Assembly: GCA_030062745.1 (NCBI GenBank) | Contig: CP099839.1 | Span: forward strand, 10,932,802 to 10,996,801 | Length of the DNA stretch: 64,000 nucleotides | Source: Capitulum mitella | Lineage: Eukaryota > Arthropoda > Thecostraca > Pollicipedomorpha > Pollicipedidae | Direction of reading: 5' to 3' | In this document: positions 37,301 to 51,539 of the stretch, piece by piece | How the letters are laid out: every line of letters starts with the position of its first letter | Numbering within the stretch: the stretch's first letter is position 1 | Program-made: the position numbers and the translations under genes | Notes under the pieces: generated by a model | The model's input: only the letters and a program-made list of their open reading frames with translations | Database searches by the model: none | Told to the model about the DNA's origin: nothing

Positions 37301-40300
37301 ACCTACTGGGGTCGAAAGCGATTTCCCGCGGTTTTCTTGTGTGTTCTTTTTACAGATGTTGCATGAAGCCACGTGCGGACGCAGGCAAGTGGATGCTTGC
37401 ATTCATCTGGTCTGTTCAGGCCAGTATAGCGTCGGATAGATGAAAACTACAGAATGTCGCTTTTAATTAATTACATTTTCCAAGGCTTCCAAACATTTTT
37501 CGGAACAATCGATATTGAAAACGTTACCTGGAGTGTTTTTTTTTTATTTCTTGCAGACCAACGAAATCTTTTCACGAAAAGTCGATGAAAATGGAATGTT
37601 CCATGTATAGCTGGAAAAAGCAGAATGTTAGTGACAAGCAGCAAGTTAAGACAACGTTCATGCTTCTGGACCAGTATTACTGACAATCTGGACTAGAATT
37701 TCTTGTTCGATTTTGTATTGAAAAACAGTCTGTTGGGACCGCAGCTGTGTCAGGAAGTCATTAATTTATTGCAGACATTAGAAATAGCAAGAAATTAACT
37801 TTTAAACTCATGAATTTAACATGAAATTAAGGTGTTTATGTATCTGAAGTAATTTTGGTACTGTATCCACCGTGCAAAAAAACAATATGTTCCTTAAGGG
37901 CCTCGTATGAACTGCAAAATCAATGGACAGTCATGCCTGGATAGGCATCTGTAGGACCTATTGCTTTTTAGCCCATGTGGGTCCCCCAGTCTGTGTTGCA
38001 TGTTTGCGCAAGCCTTGCTTTTTGACAAACTCTGGTCTTTAACTACACTAAGCTGCCAAAGCATAGATTACAGAAAATGGTTACAAGAATGTGACTCATG
38101 CATACGTTTCATCCGTAGGCACCACCTCATTGATCTGTAACCCAGTGTAGCCAAATATCTAAAGGTTATCATACCTAAGTCGACAGGTTTTTGCGGAAAT
38201 TCCACTCGGAAATGGTCATTTGCAACTTATCTTTTTGCTTGGAACGGTTCCGATACAGGCCACCACGGTGTCAAAATATTTTGAGAAACGAATTTTCCCC
38301 AATGTAGACTGAAAGTACAAAGAACGGCCAACAAAAGAAGCATGCGTGAGCACATTCGGTTTTCTTGTTCAGGTGCCATGGCTACTGGTATCTATTTGAC
38401 AATTTTTTGCCCGCGAAATGAAGATTTTGGGCATCTTTTCAGGGTTAAGGTTCCAAATGGCATATTTCATGCGAACATCTCATTTTTGCTGTGGTGTACA
38501 ACAGGCAAAGTAATACGCTACATTTTGACCGCAAGTTTGCCGAGATCGGCCAAAAACTAATTTGCACAGATAATTTTGCGAAAGAGGCAGAGATACTGGT
38601 CCAGAAATTTGAACGTGGTCTTAAGTAAGAAAACATTTTGCGTATTCGTCTGCCCTTGAACGTGCCATTTTTCGCATTGTCATTGCACTTCCTGTATAAG
38701 CTTCGCAGTTCCGTTTGCCATATCAGTGGGAAGGGAAGGCATGTGAAGCGAAAGCAGATTTAAGTCATGAGAGAAGTGCAATTTCTGGTCGTTTCTATGT
38801 AATTTAATGACGACACATTTTTGGGGAATGAATCTGAATGCTTCTTCATCGGGTTTTGTCTCAGACCGAGGAACGGAATTTTTATATCCTTTGAAAGCCG
38901 CACAACCGTTAACAGGCCGTTCGTGATACGCAGGATTCCAAGGGTTTTCCAGTTGTGCAGCCAAAATTGAGGCAGATTTCCTTTGTCCTTTGCAAAATAC
39001 GGCACGCAAATGTCACAGTTTTCGAATTTCAAGATTGCGAACCGTTTGCACTTCAGAGGTTTCCAAATGCAACATTCGGGTACAACAATTCCTGTAAACC
39101 ACAGCTTGCAAACAGGAAATAGTGGCATAAACTTCGTATGTACTCAAAATATTCCGACGAATCTTGAACAAAAGCATAGTTCTTCGTGACGTGGACGAGC
39201 GGTGTTACATCGGCCAGCATATCACCCTTTGCATCTTTCCGTCAGGGTTGTCATTCAGGAGCGGAGGTTTGTGGTTTTCGGGAGACCTCGTTTTCTGACG
39301 CTCCTTCCAAAGTATCCGGGACTTTTCAGTGCTGCAAATGTGCCACACGTTTACATGTACGTTAGCTGTTATAACGAGGCGCTTAAAGGCAAAATCCCAT
39401 CCCCACCGTGTTGGAATGTTCCCCGACATTTCCTGAAGCCTTCGCCGTGGTCAGTAGTTCCTCACACCAAACATTCTTGCTGGGTGAAAGACGGCTTATC
39501 TCTGTTCTCGTGCAACGGATTTCGCTTAAAATCCATGCTGGGTTAGGAGTGGGGAGAGTGTATCAGCCACACAGAGAGATGACGATCTGTTAGACCGCCT
39601 CCGACCAAACATAATTAAAGGGAAGCTTCCGATCTGAAATAAGTCTAATGAATGTCAACGTACCCCAAAAAAACGTCAGTGGTGTCTTCAGGAGATCAGC
39701 TGGAACATAGGGAATCACTTATCTGCAATCTGTCAGGTTATTTTTTACTTAGGTTTTCCCGGCTGGCTTTACCCAATTTTAACATCCTTACGCTTCACGA
39801 TGGTTACAATCTACCACAAACATTAGCTGCAGGTTAAGGAAACCAAAACAGGGTAACATTGCAAACTGCTTAAGGTGTCAATGGTCTATTGGTAAAACCA
39901 ATCCATCTTACTTAATTTCTTGTTTCTCTGCTTTATTTTTCCTGGATTCGCTCCTGCTGTTGTGTACAACCATATGACGAAAATCAGATTCGCATGAATA
40001 TCACTATTTAGTTCAAATGGTGTAAACCATTGCTAGGACTGATCCAAGTCCGAACCTCTCGAATCTCTGCACCTTGCTCCGTCCTTGATCCTTATTTACG
40101 TCCCCACCACAAAATATATCCTTTGAAGCAATGTTTTGGTATGTGAAAAACGCTTAATTATCCAGCCATATCTTATTTTCAACTCGCAAAACTCACTAAC
40201 ACATGACGCTGCATCAACCCCCGCCCCCTGTGGTGTTTCCTGTACCTGCTCTCGGCATTACAAACACATTTTCTATTCTGTCTGGATGGTTTGTTGCCAC

Positions 40301-42039
40301 ACGTCACTCGGTGACATCATAACCTGGTTAAATATCACCTTACAGCAGCATCTAAATGAGCAAGCATGCATCTGAAACAACTACGTGATGGCCTGACATG
40401 CCTCCCAGAAACGCCTCTCCTGCAGCCGCTCTTAATGCATGCTGGATGTTCAAATTTTGACATAACGTGTAAAAAGAAACCGCATATATTCCTACGAATG
40501 CGTAGAGTCACCAAAGTTCAAAACGTGGTATCGCAAACGGCTTGGCTTTGGTGCCACAAAAACATGAGTGGCCGAACGCCCCCTCCCCCCACGGGATCAG
40601 AACATCCGCATTTGACCGACCAGTCCTGTTGGAAAATGAGATCCGTGGGAATGTCTTTGCACATCCCTTTTTAGGTACGGGGACACGAGCGCACGTAAAA
40701 ACTGCACGGCTGGTCTCTTAATCACCCTCTTAACTCATCGCGATCAGTGTGCATTGTTAAATATTGTTTGGATCACCGCAAGCGCTAGGCGAGAAGTCAT
40801 GGAAACTTCTGTAGCCATCTAACGCCACGCCCACTGTCTCAAAGTACAAAAGAACATTAAATGTGTCTCAAAAAGTCCTAACGTTGATGCGCCAAACGTT
40901 TTTTAGGGCTTTTCCATGCGACGGCAGAATGAGCTTATCACTATATTTTTTTCCTTTAACTTGTGGAGCTTTTGCATCTTTCGCCCGGTCCTACGCCCAT
41001 TGCGAGATACCACAATCGAGAACAGCGATGGTCAGGAAAGTTTTCGTAGTAAAGAAATTGCAAGTGGGAACTTGCGAAAAAACAGGCAGGTTTTTGAAAT
41101 GCTTAACTTGTGTCTAGGATCCATTGTATTTTTATCCGAGTTGATTTTAAGAAACACCTTAACAGACGACAGTGGCGTTCACAATTCCTGGTGAATTTTT
41201 ATGTACTGTAAAAAATTAAATCAGATGCACTTTTAAGACCTGCTGTCTGACAACACGGAGACGCGTTGATAATAAACAAGAGACCAGCGTTCTTTTCGAT
41301 GTATGTGAGATACCACATTTCATGAGCATATGATTCTTTGAACGTTGATGAACAACTGTCTCGGGGTTTTGTGTCTCGGACGTCAGCATCGTTTTGGTTA
41401 TCACTCACGTTAAGCTAAGTCACAAAAGTTTTCCTGAATCAAACCTCATTACTTTTCACAATAGCAAACGGCATTGTGGTAGGCGTCTATTGCATTAGAA
41501 AACACACCGTTGCGTTGAAAAATTATGGTTCCAGCGATGCTACCAGAATGCAGAATCACAGTAATCTCCGTCCAGTACATGTCCTAAGCCTTGGCCAGTT
41601 CTGTTATGGAGCGGAGATTTAAAAAGCAAAAGATGGTTTCTGTTGAAAGTAAAGCCAACTTTCTTAACTCTATGTAGTGTTTCTATTCATATCCTATAGG
41701 TGACAGGTGATGGTGATGCTGGCGCCAAGTGATGAAAGCGTATGAAAGCCCAGACATATGGAAGTTCCAAATGTTTGCCCATCCTGAAAATGGGCTAAAT
41801 CCCCGAAAAACCGCAAAATAGACAGTCATCTAGGTGGACATAGATAGAGGACACCTGTGAGAGTCAAGCCGGCATGACCTGAGAAGACGACGCGTGAACG
41901 CCGCTATCTCGCGAACGAAGGCTGCCGAAGCGTTATCTCGCCTCTCGGCTGCGATGAGAGCTCCTTAGCCACGTAATCTCCGCCCGGGTTTTGGCCATTC
42001 ACCAGCTTCTTCTCTTCCTTCTCTCCTGTGCCCTCTTCA
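34336..42039. other. 7.7-kb stretch with no gene recognised
   Basis: AT-leaning, non-CpG-rich sequence. The longest frames (for example 122 codons on the minus strand at 38760-39128) show no domain. Slightly GC-rich patches near 35.4 kb are not distinctive. Confidence 0.55.
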
Positions 42040-42760
42040 TCCGGGGATCTGGCGCTGCAGCTCCGCGCCGCCACTCGCCGGACGGCGGCATTTCCTGCGC
42101 GGACCCGTATTGATTGCGCCCCGCCTCCGTTCGGCCGGCATTAGACTGCTTTACATATCTAACTGCGCATCTCGATTCGGCGTCATAGCTGTGCTATCTC
42201 AATAAAATGGGCCGATCTCGGCCGGACGGGGCGGAGGGCGCCGGCCGGCCCGCTCCGGTCTGCAATCAGCCGGACCAGCCATCGCCCTCCTCCCGGCCGG
42301 CCGGCCAGCGCCGCCAGGCAGCGGCCCTCTGCCGGCCGCCGCGCCGCCTGCTCTTCTTAATAAACAAACCGCCGCCCATCAGCCATATTCTTCTCCTGAT
42401 GTCTGGCGCGCACATTAGTACACTGAGGGCGATCCCGTTGCCCGGTATTGACTGGGCAGATAAACGCCACATGATTGGCGCATTTATAAAATACCAGCCA
42501 ATCAAGTTGGCTTATCGCGCGATTGCCGGCCTGTGATTGGCTGGCAGCCGGGCCGGCGGTGCCGCGGCCGGCGGGATGGTCCGATAAGCAGATAGTTGCA
42601 GTCGCAGGGAGCGGCGGCCCGATAACGGCCGCCTGTTAAGTGTGATAACGCGCCGACAAAAACCAACGCGCAGATAACGCAGGCGAATCGCAGCCACAGG
42701 TGAGCTTCGGGCGGCCTCGCTCTCCCGCGCCGAGCGGGGATCGGGCCGGCGCCGCCGCGT
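42040..42760 (+). promoter_or_regulatory. CpG-rich block with dense GATA motifs, CCAAT and TATA-like elements and a splice donor: candidate distal promoter/noncoding first exon or enhancer
   Basis: GATAA or its complement occurs at 42459, 42512 (reverse), 42583, 42621, 42644 and 42673, with a further GATA at 42591: seven motifs in about 220 bp. CCAAT-type motifs (ATTGG/CCAAT) occur near 42473, 42498 and 42536, and a TATA-like TTTATAAAAT lies at 42483-42492. A good splice donor, CAG|GTGAGC, has its GT at 42700. This fits a small untranslated first exon (about 42515-42699) joining the GATA gene 12 kb downstream; vertebrate GATA2/GATA3 are known to use alternative noncoding first exons and GATA autoregulation. 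No reading frame here resembles a protein. It could equally be an enhancer; the promoter reading is inference. Confidence 0.45.
42515..42699 (+). other. Hypothetical noncoding first exon ending at CAG|GTGAGC
   Basis: Inferred from a TATA-like element about 25-30 bp upstream of the left edge and a consensus donor at the right edge. The left end is only a projection. No transcript evidence is available. Confidence 0.25.
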
Positions 42761-44929
42761 CCCTCAGACCTCTGGTTTCAGGCCGGATCACGGCGTGTTC
42801 TGCGGCGGAAACGGTCCGCTGGTGCCGGCAAGTGACGCAGGACGTTGTTAGCGTCATTTTGCACGTCCGGCAAGGCATGGACGTCGCGGTTGGGGCGGCT
42901 ACCTGTTTGCGGTTTCCTGTCATGGAGCCGCTGTTTGCAGATGTGTTTCTAGATTCAACTGGCATATATCCGGACGGCTGGTGTGACCGACTTGGCCTTA
43001 TCTTAAGTGTTTGGTGCATCTTAACTTGTAGCTTTATACTTTCGCTTTGCTTTGGCTTGCGGAAAACCCGCTGGATCAATAGTCCACGCTAGCCGGTCTC
43101 GTGCCTGAAATATCTCCGGTATAACCGCATATCCGGACTTGTAAGCAACTCCGTTCGATTCGACTGACAAATAAGGCGTTTGAAGTGTAATCAGTACCAC
43201 CTCCTTGTACTACTAATCGGCAGCCAGTTTGTTTTTGTGTTTTTTTTCAAAGTGAGAAGACTTTGGAAGGCTGTGGTGAGGTCCGTTACCGTGCCGACCG
43301 ATGAAGGACGGCGATATCGTGGCCGGTCATCGGTTCGGTTTCGGCCCAGCACCCATGACGGATGGACAGCTGACGTCGGCGGCCATGCGTGGCGTGCCGA
43401 GAGTTAGAGAGTGCTGGGACGACTTCAGTATATCGATCCTGTCTGTGTGAATCGTGGACGCGAGGCGTAATCTTACAGATTATCGTTATTTAGGTTGCTT
43501 ATTTGGGCACTGCTGTCACTACCTCGGCCAGATAAAAGACGTCGGTCACGGGAGATTAACGGCCCAATTTAGAGATCAGGAGGGACCATGGAATGATTGT
43601 TTTCAACTACAGGCATTGAGACAAAATGAAAACTTCCAGTATCCGGGCATCCGCAAAGCATCAAGAGTAACGTACAGAGATAGATACAGCATAAGATACA
43701 GAGATACTAATTTTGATCCACATATTACTCGCAGTTAAGCGGAGTTACGGTCTTCTTGTGTACTTATTTTTAGCATAACTGACAGAAAATGGCATTTTAT
43801 GGCATAACAACATTTTGTACTGAAACCAGCTATTTTGATCCTTAAAAGAGCAGTTTGTCAGCCTTGATGGAGGCGCAAAATAGTTAAGAAAACACTCTGC
43901 CCGGGGTCACGCATATGTCGGGAGTGGGGCACCTGAACCTTGGAAAGTTCCATAAAGCGTCACGATGCATCAAATCATTGCGTGGTCGGTTCGAAATTAC
44001 TGAGAGCGGCCAAGGCATCTTAGCTCATCTCAAAATAACGACAGTTTACTAATGCACCGGATTGATGTAATATGCAAGGCTTGTGAGACATGAGCCATCT
44101 TTCCCCACACCTTGCGAATGACCTCCAAGCACGGCTGCGATCATCTTCCGGCGGTGACTGGCGACTGTCCTGCAGCGCTGACTGACGAACATGACGTGTT
44201 GATGGCTGGAAACCGTTACACAGGGACTCAGTGGCAACTCTCACATGGGGGCAACTGACCTCCGTCCGTCAAGGGTGACGGAAGAGCACAGAGCAAACGT
44301 AACCGGCGTGCTAACCAGCGTTTCTTCTTGAGGGCTCCCACCGGACAAAATGGCGCGCTCGTTTGCCCTAGGCCATTTTTCATTTTGTCATCTGAGAGTG
44401 GGTGTGCACTGGGAAAGAGAAATAAACCAGAATTAAATCCCACTCTACTGAGTCCAATTTAAAAATCTTCGTAGCTTAAATATGGTCGGATTTGGCGTCA
44501 TTTCAGGAGAGCTGCATAGAGGAAAACGGCGTGAAAAGGCCCACGTTGCTTCTGCAGCTCGAAGCACATCAGGGTGTTGTAGACGACCGTAATCAAATGG
44601 TTCTGTTTACGGCGCCGAAAAGACTCGAACTCTATTAAAACAACACAGAGATTCCCTTTAATTCCTTAAATCCCACTTAGAGTATTCCTTACCGCAATCT
44701 GTTTTCTTAACTACGCGGTAATAAGAGCGTCTGTTGTCGTGTTTTCCTCTGGAAGGAACATTGTAAAAGACGAAACACGTAACAGGCGCTCACTATGAAC
44801 GCGTTTTCAGGTGCGGCTTGGGGATTTCCTATAACTGTAACTTGTCAACGACGTCGCTGCGTTTCAAAAGCTCGACACAATGTGGGCTGCTAATGTGAGG
44901 TGCACGCGAATTTGCACGCATCGCGTGCG

Positions 44930-45310
44930 TGTCCGCGCAAAACTCGCAGCGACGTCAGGCCGCAGCGGCGGTAAACAGCGCCAATACCGCGGCCGAGAAC
45001 GGCTCGGCGCCGTCGCTGTCGATACGTCACAAGCCGGTCATGCGTCGCTGACGTGCGGTCAGCGATGCATGACCGGCGGACGGTGCGCTGTCCCAGGACG
45101 GGCGGCCGCCGCCCCTGCGTCAGTCACCGCCCCTGCGTCAGTCACCGCACCGCGTCCGTCGCAAGCTTGGCCGCCGCGCTAGAGATCAGGCGGCTGCCCT
45201 GACGTACCAGGGGCCACCCTCCGCCGCACTAGAGATCGGCGGCTGCCCCGACGTACCAGGGGCCACCCTTCGCCGCACTAGAGATCAGCGGCCACCCAGT
45301 ATATCGGAGA
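44930..45310. other. CpG-rich block with tandem repeats
   Basis: CpG-dense. The right half is occupied by the 50-bp tandem repeat. No coding signal. Confidence 0.4.
45170..45300. repeat. About 50-bp tandem repeat, 2.5 copies, in a CpG-rich block
   Basis: AGAGATC starts at 45181, 45231 and 45280, each preceded by GCCGC(A/G)CT and followed by GGCTGCCC(T/C)GACGTACC. A shorter direct repeat, CCCCTGCGTCAGTCACCGC, lies just upstream. Confidence 0.85.
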
Positions 45311-46289
45311 CGATTCCGATGATGGTGACGCCGGCGGCGCTCTCGCCCGTCAGCTGTCGGGCCAAATCAGGTGCAGGAGCGTCGTAAAAAAGGCTCATTT
45401 TCTGTTGTTTGCTAGCCCATGGTGTCAGCTGATGTCAGCTGGCAATGGCGTACCCAAGAAATGTGTATCCGTCTGTGACCGTTTTTAAAGTTGTTGATCT
45501 GATTGACTAATATGCCTGAACTTGAATCACACCAGAAACTTACTAGTATGCCATTACTTTTAAAAGGAGTGCTGTTAAAAGAAATATGAATGTGAACTAT
45601 CACTAACCATCCGAATTGTTTGAAAAACTAGATCACCGGGGACGCTGGTAAGACCCGAGTCCTTGAAACCGTCCGATCTGGGTTAGCTTATGATGCTTTA
45701 CAAGTACCTCGCGACACTATTTGTAAATACACAGATCGGTGGACTCTTTAAATGTTAAGATCAAATTATCGAAAATTGTTTTTTCTGTTCAAACGAGGAA
45801 AAGTGAAGATGAACTAGATTGCGTTATGTGGTGTAAAGGCAAGGTATATACCACAGCATTCATATTTTCTGAGATTCACCTATTCAATTTAAGACCTCGA
45901 GTTTATCCCGGAAACTTGGAATCAACCGCGGACCATGTATAGCCAGAGCGCGCTCACTTGCCACATTTCGGAAGGTTTTGTATCTCATTTCCATCTGTAT
46001 GTGATGGAAAGAAAACAAACTGTTTGCTTTCATTGGTGATTTCAAATGCGAGATGCCAAGCCAGAACTCAAGCGCAAGAGAGGCTAAAAAGGGTTTGGGA
46101 ATACGAACTAAGGTGGGATCATTTTATTGTGGAGAAAACTGGCTTATCTAAAGGGTATCGTTTTTTATGGTCGATTGGTGACTACTGTCGTATGTTCATA
46201 ACATGTGTGTTGACCCGGAAAATGATCAGTCGTTAAGGGGAGGTACTCCATTTTGTTACTCTCGGTAACTAGGGCCCTGTCTGCTAGAT

Positions 46290-46342
46290 GCTTTTTCTCT
46301 CTCTCTCTCTCTCCCCCCTCTCTCTGTCTGTCTGTCTGTCTT
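46290..46342. repeat. (CT)n-(TGTC)n compound microsatellite
   Basis: CT run, C run, then TCTGTCTGTCTGTC. Confidence 0.93.
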
Positions 46343-47024
46343 GAGCGTGATTCCTGTCCTGCTGCCTTGATGGAAAGCCCACGCCGTCGTGTATGCCTTA
46401 ACTGACATCGGGGTGAGCTCAGGTGCTCAGTGCGCCATCCGGGCTCCGGGAAGCGACAGGAAATCATGATGTTTCTCCAAAGTGGAAACTAAGGTCACAA
46501 CGCCATTACGTGCGCTTATTTCCATGAAACGCCGCATGAGTCGTGCTAAATTTTGCCAAAGCTGAGACGACATCTCATCCACCCTTTGAACAACCGTCTT
46601 CCCTCGGTCCTCGAGGCTGACGAATGTTACCGCGGCTGACAACCAGATTACTAGGCTCCGATGAAGGTGTTATGTACATGTGAATGTCGCCGGATTATGC
46701 AGAACGCTTCTCATCCAGGCATATCTCACCTTGAAACCCCAGAAACTCTTCCGAATTCGGCGCCGTCGTTTGCGCGCAACTGAGAAGACACGATCGAGCG
46801 CCACGACCGACGGCTGTTTTGCCCCTGGCCGGCCAGCCTGTAACAGGGCGACGCTAATGGGGCCGCTTCGCAGGCTATGTATCACGAGAAGAGATGTTGG
46901 CTTCCTGCAGGCTTGTTGGTTTTTGGTGCGCGTCAGTCTGCACGTCCTGTCAAGTAAAGGTGTTAAATTGCCCCGGGAAGATTTAGATTAAGAGGAGTAA
47001 TGTAGATGTTTGCTGGCCAGTGAT

Positions 47025-47130
47025 GTCGATTTTTGTAAATGACTGGGGGGGGGGGCAAGGCGAGGGCCCGACAACCTAACTTTCTCCCAAACGTGGGTTT
47101 CTCAATGGATTTAACCCACTTTATTTCGAC
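47025..47130. repeat. Fragment related to the 504-bp hAT-like element
   Basis: Resembles 32265-32360: both read TTTTGTA(C)AAATGA followed by a G-rich run, then CAACCTAACTTTCTCC / CAGCCTAACCTGCTCC, then GTG(A/G)GTTTCTCAA...GGATTTA. No termini are recognisable, so it is a truncated copy. Confidence 0.55.
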
Positions 47131-47191
47131 CAAGGGAAATTTATAAGTTTTCTTGTTACTTTTTATGAAATGAGAAATTGCGCTTATCTCC

Positions 47192-47304
<113 letters not shown>

Positions 47305-50300
47305 GAAAGATGTGCCGCTTTAGGCTTTATTCCTTACTTTTGCGTATCTCTTATCTGTTGTGGCCGTTCTTTTCGTTATTATTATTCATTACCCTTTCAA
47401 ACCGACTGAAAACAAGGGAGTGGGGGGACAAACCGACATTGGGTGGATCCAAATCACCACTGGGTGGGCCAGGGTCCTCTCAAAAAATACAAATCGACAC
47501 CCCTATTGCCAGATGAAATACGGTGCTTCAGGTTGTTAACGACAGTCGCAGATGACAGACACGTTAATTTATGCCACAGACATGAAAAGCATGTCACATG
47601 TAGAAATATGTTTAGTTTTGTCTCGACAGCACAAGGAAACTACTGCATGTGCCACGTTTGCTGTTGCACAAAATATTGGAGTGGTTGGCGTCTTTCAATG
47701 AAGTGCACCGCCGGTAGGAATCGGCTACAATAAAACAGAATCAAATCAGCTTACATGCTCTTGCTTGCTTGTTTCAAGCACAGATGCACGACAGATTCAA
47801 AGGGATTGTCTAGATTTGCTGCAAACCTGCCTTTGAGCAACCAGAATCCTTAGAAACAGCCCCTGTAACAGCCGCAACAAAAGGTGGAACGGCTAGGTAG
47901 TGGAATGATGACTGCTTTGGCAGCAGTCCCGACAAGACGCTCGCTGTTGGGCATTGGGGACTATACGCCCAATAAGCGGTGGAGCACCCTCCATGCGCCT
48001 GCTGCTGGACCATGGCACGCTTGCTAGCATTCACAGACAGTTTGATAGTGACCCTTTCCAGAAGGTGGACTGTGTGGGCGGTGAAGTAAAAAGGCATTCA
48101 CGGGAAAGCACTACGTAAAATGGCAGGTACTCATTTGGAGGATATTGCCATTAAGTTGTTTTTGCCCCCTAGAAATACTAATAAATCTGTTTTCAGGGCA
48201 TGGAAAGATGCGCGACAACGGTCAGAGCCGAACAACAAGCTCGGCTTAACTTTGCTCTGATCCCAATGCCAACCATTTCAACACGCTGGAGGCTGAATAA
48301 AACAAAATAGAACAAAACAACACAAAAATAGCATTTACAAACTGTCATGTCCACTAGCTTAAATGGCTTACACACATGGTTTTTGGGGCTGAATATTTTC
48401 CATTTATATGTCCTGTTATATAACTGTCAGTTATAATATCCAGTTATACTTCCTGCTGACGTTGCATCAAATGCTCACATCACAAATACTTCAAGCATGT
48501 CAGCGCATGCCAATATGGCGACCACCCAAGTCTCCGTTTGCCTCATCGCTGCAGTTCTGTGTGCGAATAAAAACCTGAATAGACTAGTGCCCGTTTATTT
48601 CGGCCTGGGATCTGCAAACGCCACCGTAATCCGCCTAAGTCTGTCGGCTAAACTGGAGCCAGAGATAATGTATTTTTCCTTTTGTAGTCTGGTCTCATGT
48701 GTGAATCTGCTTGGAAACAACTTGTAGGAGCGCTACACGAGTCCATGTTCAACATGGGTCGCGCACTAAGCCGCCAGGCCTAATTGGTGTGGATGACACT
48801 AAGCCAGTTCTTTTTCCCCAGCACGGCATTTGAACTGAGCTCCATCCTTAGCTCCACTCCAGGGAACCGTGATGAGGTTGATTCACCGATTCAAACGAAT
48901 GCATCAGGTGTTTTTTTTTTCTCAAATTACTTTGAAGGACTTTCATTGATATCCACATATTTTTTTCCGAACAATATCTTGAAGTGATCACCGCACATTT
49001 GAATGCGCGGAATGGACATGGCCATCAGTCTGTTTGTTTCCGAGTTGACATGAATGATAAGTGGCAGGATCTAAATGCACGAAAAGCACAACCAAAAAGT
49101 CGATTCAACATCAACGATAAAAGGCGGCCTTGGAATAGGAAAAGATGCAACTCTGCATGATTGATGGCTGCATCGATGCCTGATTCCAAATAACGTTGGT
49201 GTTACAATTAAATTTACTGTTAACGATACCAGTATGTGTCGTTAATAGTAAAGAAAATAATGCCAGTACTTCAAAAGCAGGTGCGTTTCAACATGATGCT
49301 TTTACACACGGGACAAGGTTGCGCGAACCGCAGAAAGTTGGACATTTATGATAGCTAAACCGTTTTAGCGCTATAGAGGGCTGGTGCCGCCTTAATGGCG
49401 CTTGTGGCTCGTTGTTTTGAATGTTGTGGGAACGAAACGTGGGCGCAGATCGTATAATCAATGGCCTTTTTGTTTCTTCCCAAGCTAATGATAAACTGAG
49501 CATTTCTCAAAATGAAAGTTGAACTTTACCGAGTACCGCATAATACATGATCTAAGATTATCTAAGATCTGACATCTAAGATCTAGGTTATCACTGATGA
49601 AAACGGATGAGTCACTTCATCTCCTGCACTTCATTGATAATAATCTCCAAGGCTTGGCATCTTGCCAATCCAATACCTTGTTTTTGAAACTGAATTGATT
49701 TTATGGACGATCGAATATCCTGGAATGAGAATGTCAGCCATGAACAAGGGTTTAAATTGACTAGTTTGACATATCTTTGGTCGTTTTGATGATAATTATT
49801 AGCCACAGGGTTTAAAAATTAGTACAGTCCATAATCTGCTTAAAGAATGGACATCGTTGTTCTAATCATTTAGGAGCCACAGCAAGAACAATTATTTTTA
49901 AATAATGAAATATCTTTTTCAACTTGTACTGATCATTCTATACTTCAGAATTGCAAATTGTGTTACGCTGATTGGGAAATGTTGGCTGACTAGGTGGTTC
50001 CAGGGACGTGAAAAAGGGAACTGTCATGGTCGCATTTTCATCAGGATAACTCATACCCTTTAACCTTAGGTGACTTGAATGACCTCAGTCACATAAAATA
50101 GTCTTGGGCTCATTTCTTAGTGTATGAAAACGATTCCGATCATCTGAATTGGCTATATTCCTTAGTATTTTCTTCAAGACAGTCGCAATCAAGGTTCCGC
50201 GCGCCGACATTTTAGATTAGAGCTTCTTGACTTTGCTTGACATAATCTGAAACTTGGAACTAAAGTATAAAACACTCTCCTAAGCCACAAAAATTATTTT

Positions 50301-51539
50301 GTGTCTCCGTTTTGAAAATTGACTTAAAAATATGCTTAGAACCGAATTTTGACCTGTGACCTTGACCTGGCCTTGTGGAATGGCATCATGTCAACAAAAA
50401 TATTTTTGAGTGTTTTCCCTGCCATGTTTTTTATGCGGTCACATTACCGACATACTTATACACTTATGATTTAAACTCTATATTAAAAACTGCTTTTGGC
50501 AGCCATTTTGTGTCTACGCACAACAGTGCCAAAAAAACCTCGATCTGCGTCCCTAAAACTTGGCCCGGCTTAGCCGTTCAGCAAAATAAGGTTGTAAAAA
50601 TTTGATATAATACGTAGAAACAACTGCTAGGCTAATTACTGAGCTTCGTGAAGCTACTCCAAAAATCCTGGCAATAGCAAGCAAAAAGCCGGAGGATGGC
50701 CTCTGAAACCCTTCCCATACGGAAATAGAGTTGAACAGGCGCAGTCCAGAAGCATTTTGAATATGTTATACGGGTGGTATTCAGACAATGAAGGCATCCA
50801 CTAAAGGTTTCATTCGTTAGTACTGAACCAAATACTCATGCGAGGTCTCACTTAAGGCAGCACTTTCCCATCACGCCAGTTTTCAATATATATGTCGGTC
50901 GAATGTTCGTCAAGGTGTTTCTGCCGGTGAGTACCGCTTTCCTCAGAGAAGTGGTGGGAGATGACATTATGTTGGTAAAGAGATGGGAATATGGTTGTTT
51001 TCAACGCTGGTCGCCGTATTGACACTTTGAGATGCGAGCTAGCGAAGATCATAAAGCCTTCCTAGTTGCAAGTTGAGAGAGTGAACTGAAAGTTGCGAAT
51101 CTTTCGAAGACCGCGATCTTTGGAATTTGGTATACGAGGAACACGTTGCTTTGTCGGAAGCTGCACGGGAAAGGAATCGTGCGGCCGCCGTGACCTGGTG
51201 CTTAAGAAGCCGGACAAGCAAGTTGTAAAGCGTGGCAGGCACTGAGTTCAAGTCCTGGAATGGGCACCTGTATTTGGCCCGAGACCGAAAGGGTCAGCCA
51301 GGCACGGGGCGGTTGTGTCGCGGAGTTGCACGGCGCGATAGAGATTCTCCAGCGCCATCTTGTTCGGCGCCTGGGGCAAAATTATTTCACATTCGGGCAC
51401 AGCTCGGTGGCAGGATCGGAATCCATCAACAAGTACGGCCTAGCATGGATACTGGTCTGAATGTCCAACCACTTCAGCACCTTCGGGCTAAATTTGATTA
51501 AAAAGGAACTACAAATATTGGGAACAGAAGCCGTTTGAA

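Noticed and set aside
38680-39128. Overlapping 109- and 122-codon minus-strand frames
   Set aside because: No recognisable domain and overlapping each other in different frames; lengths are plausible by chance over this distance.
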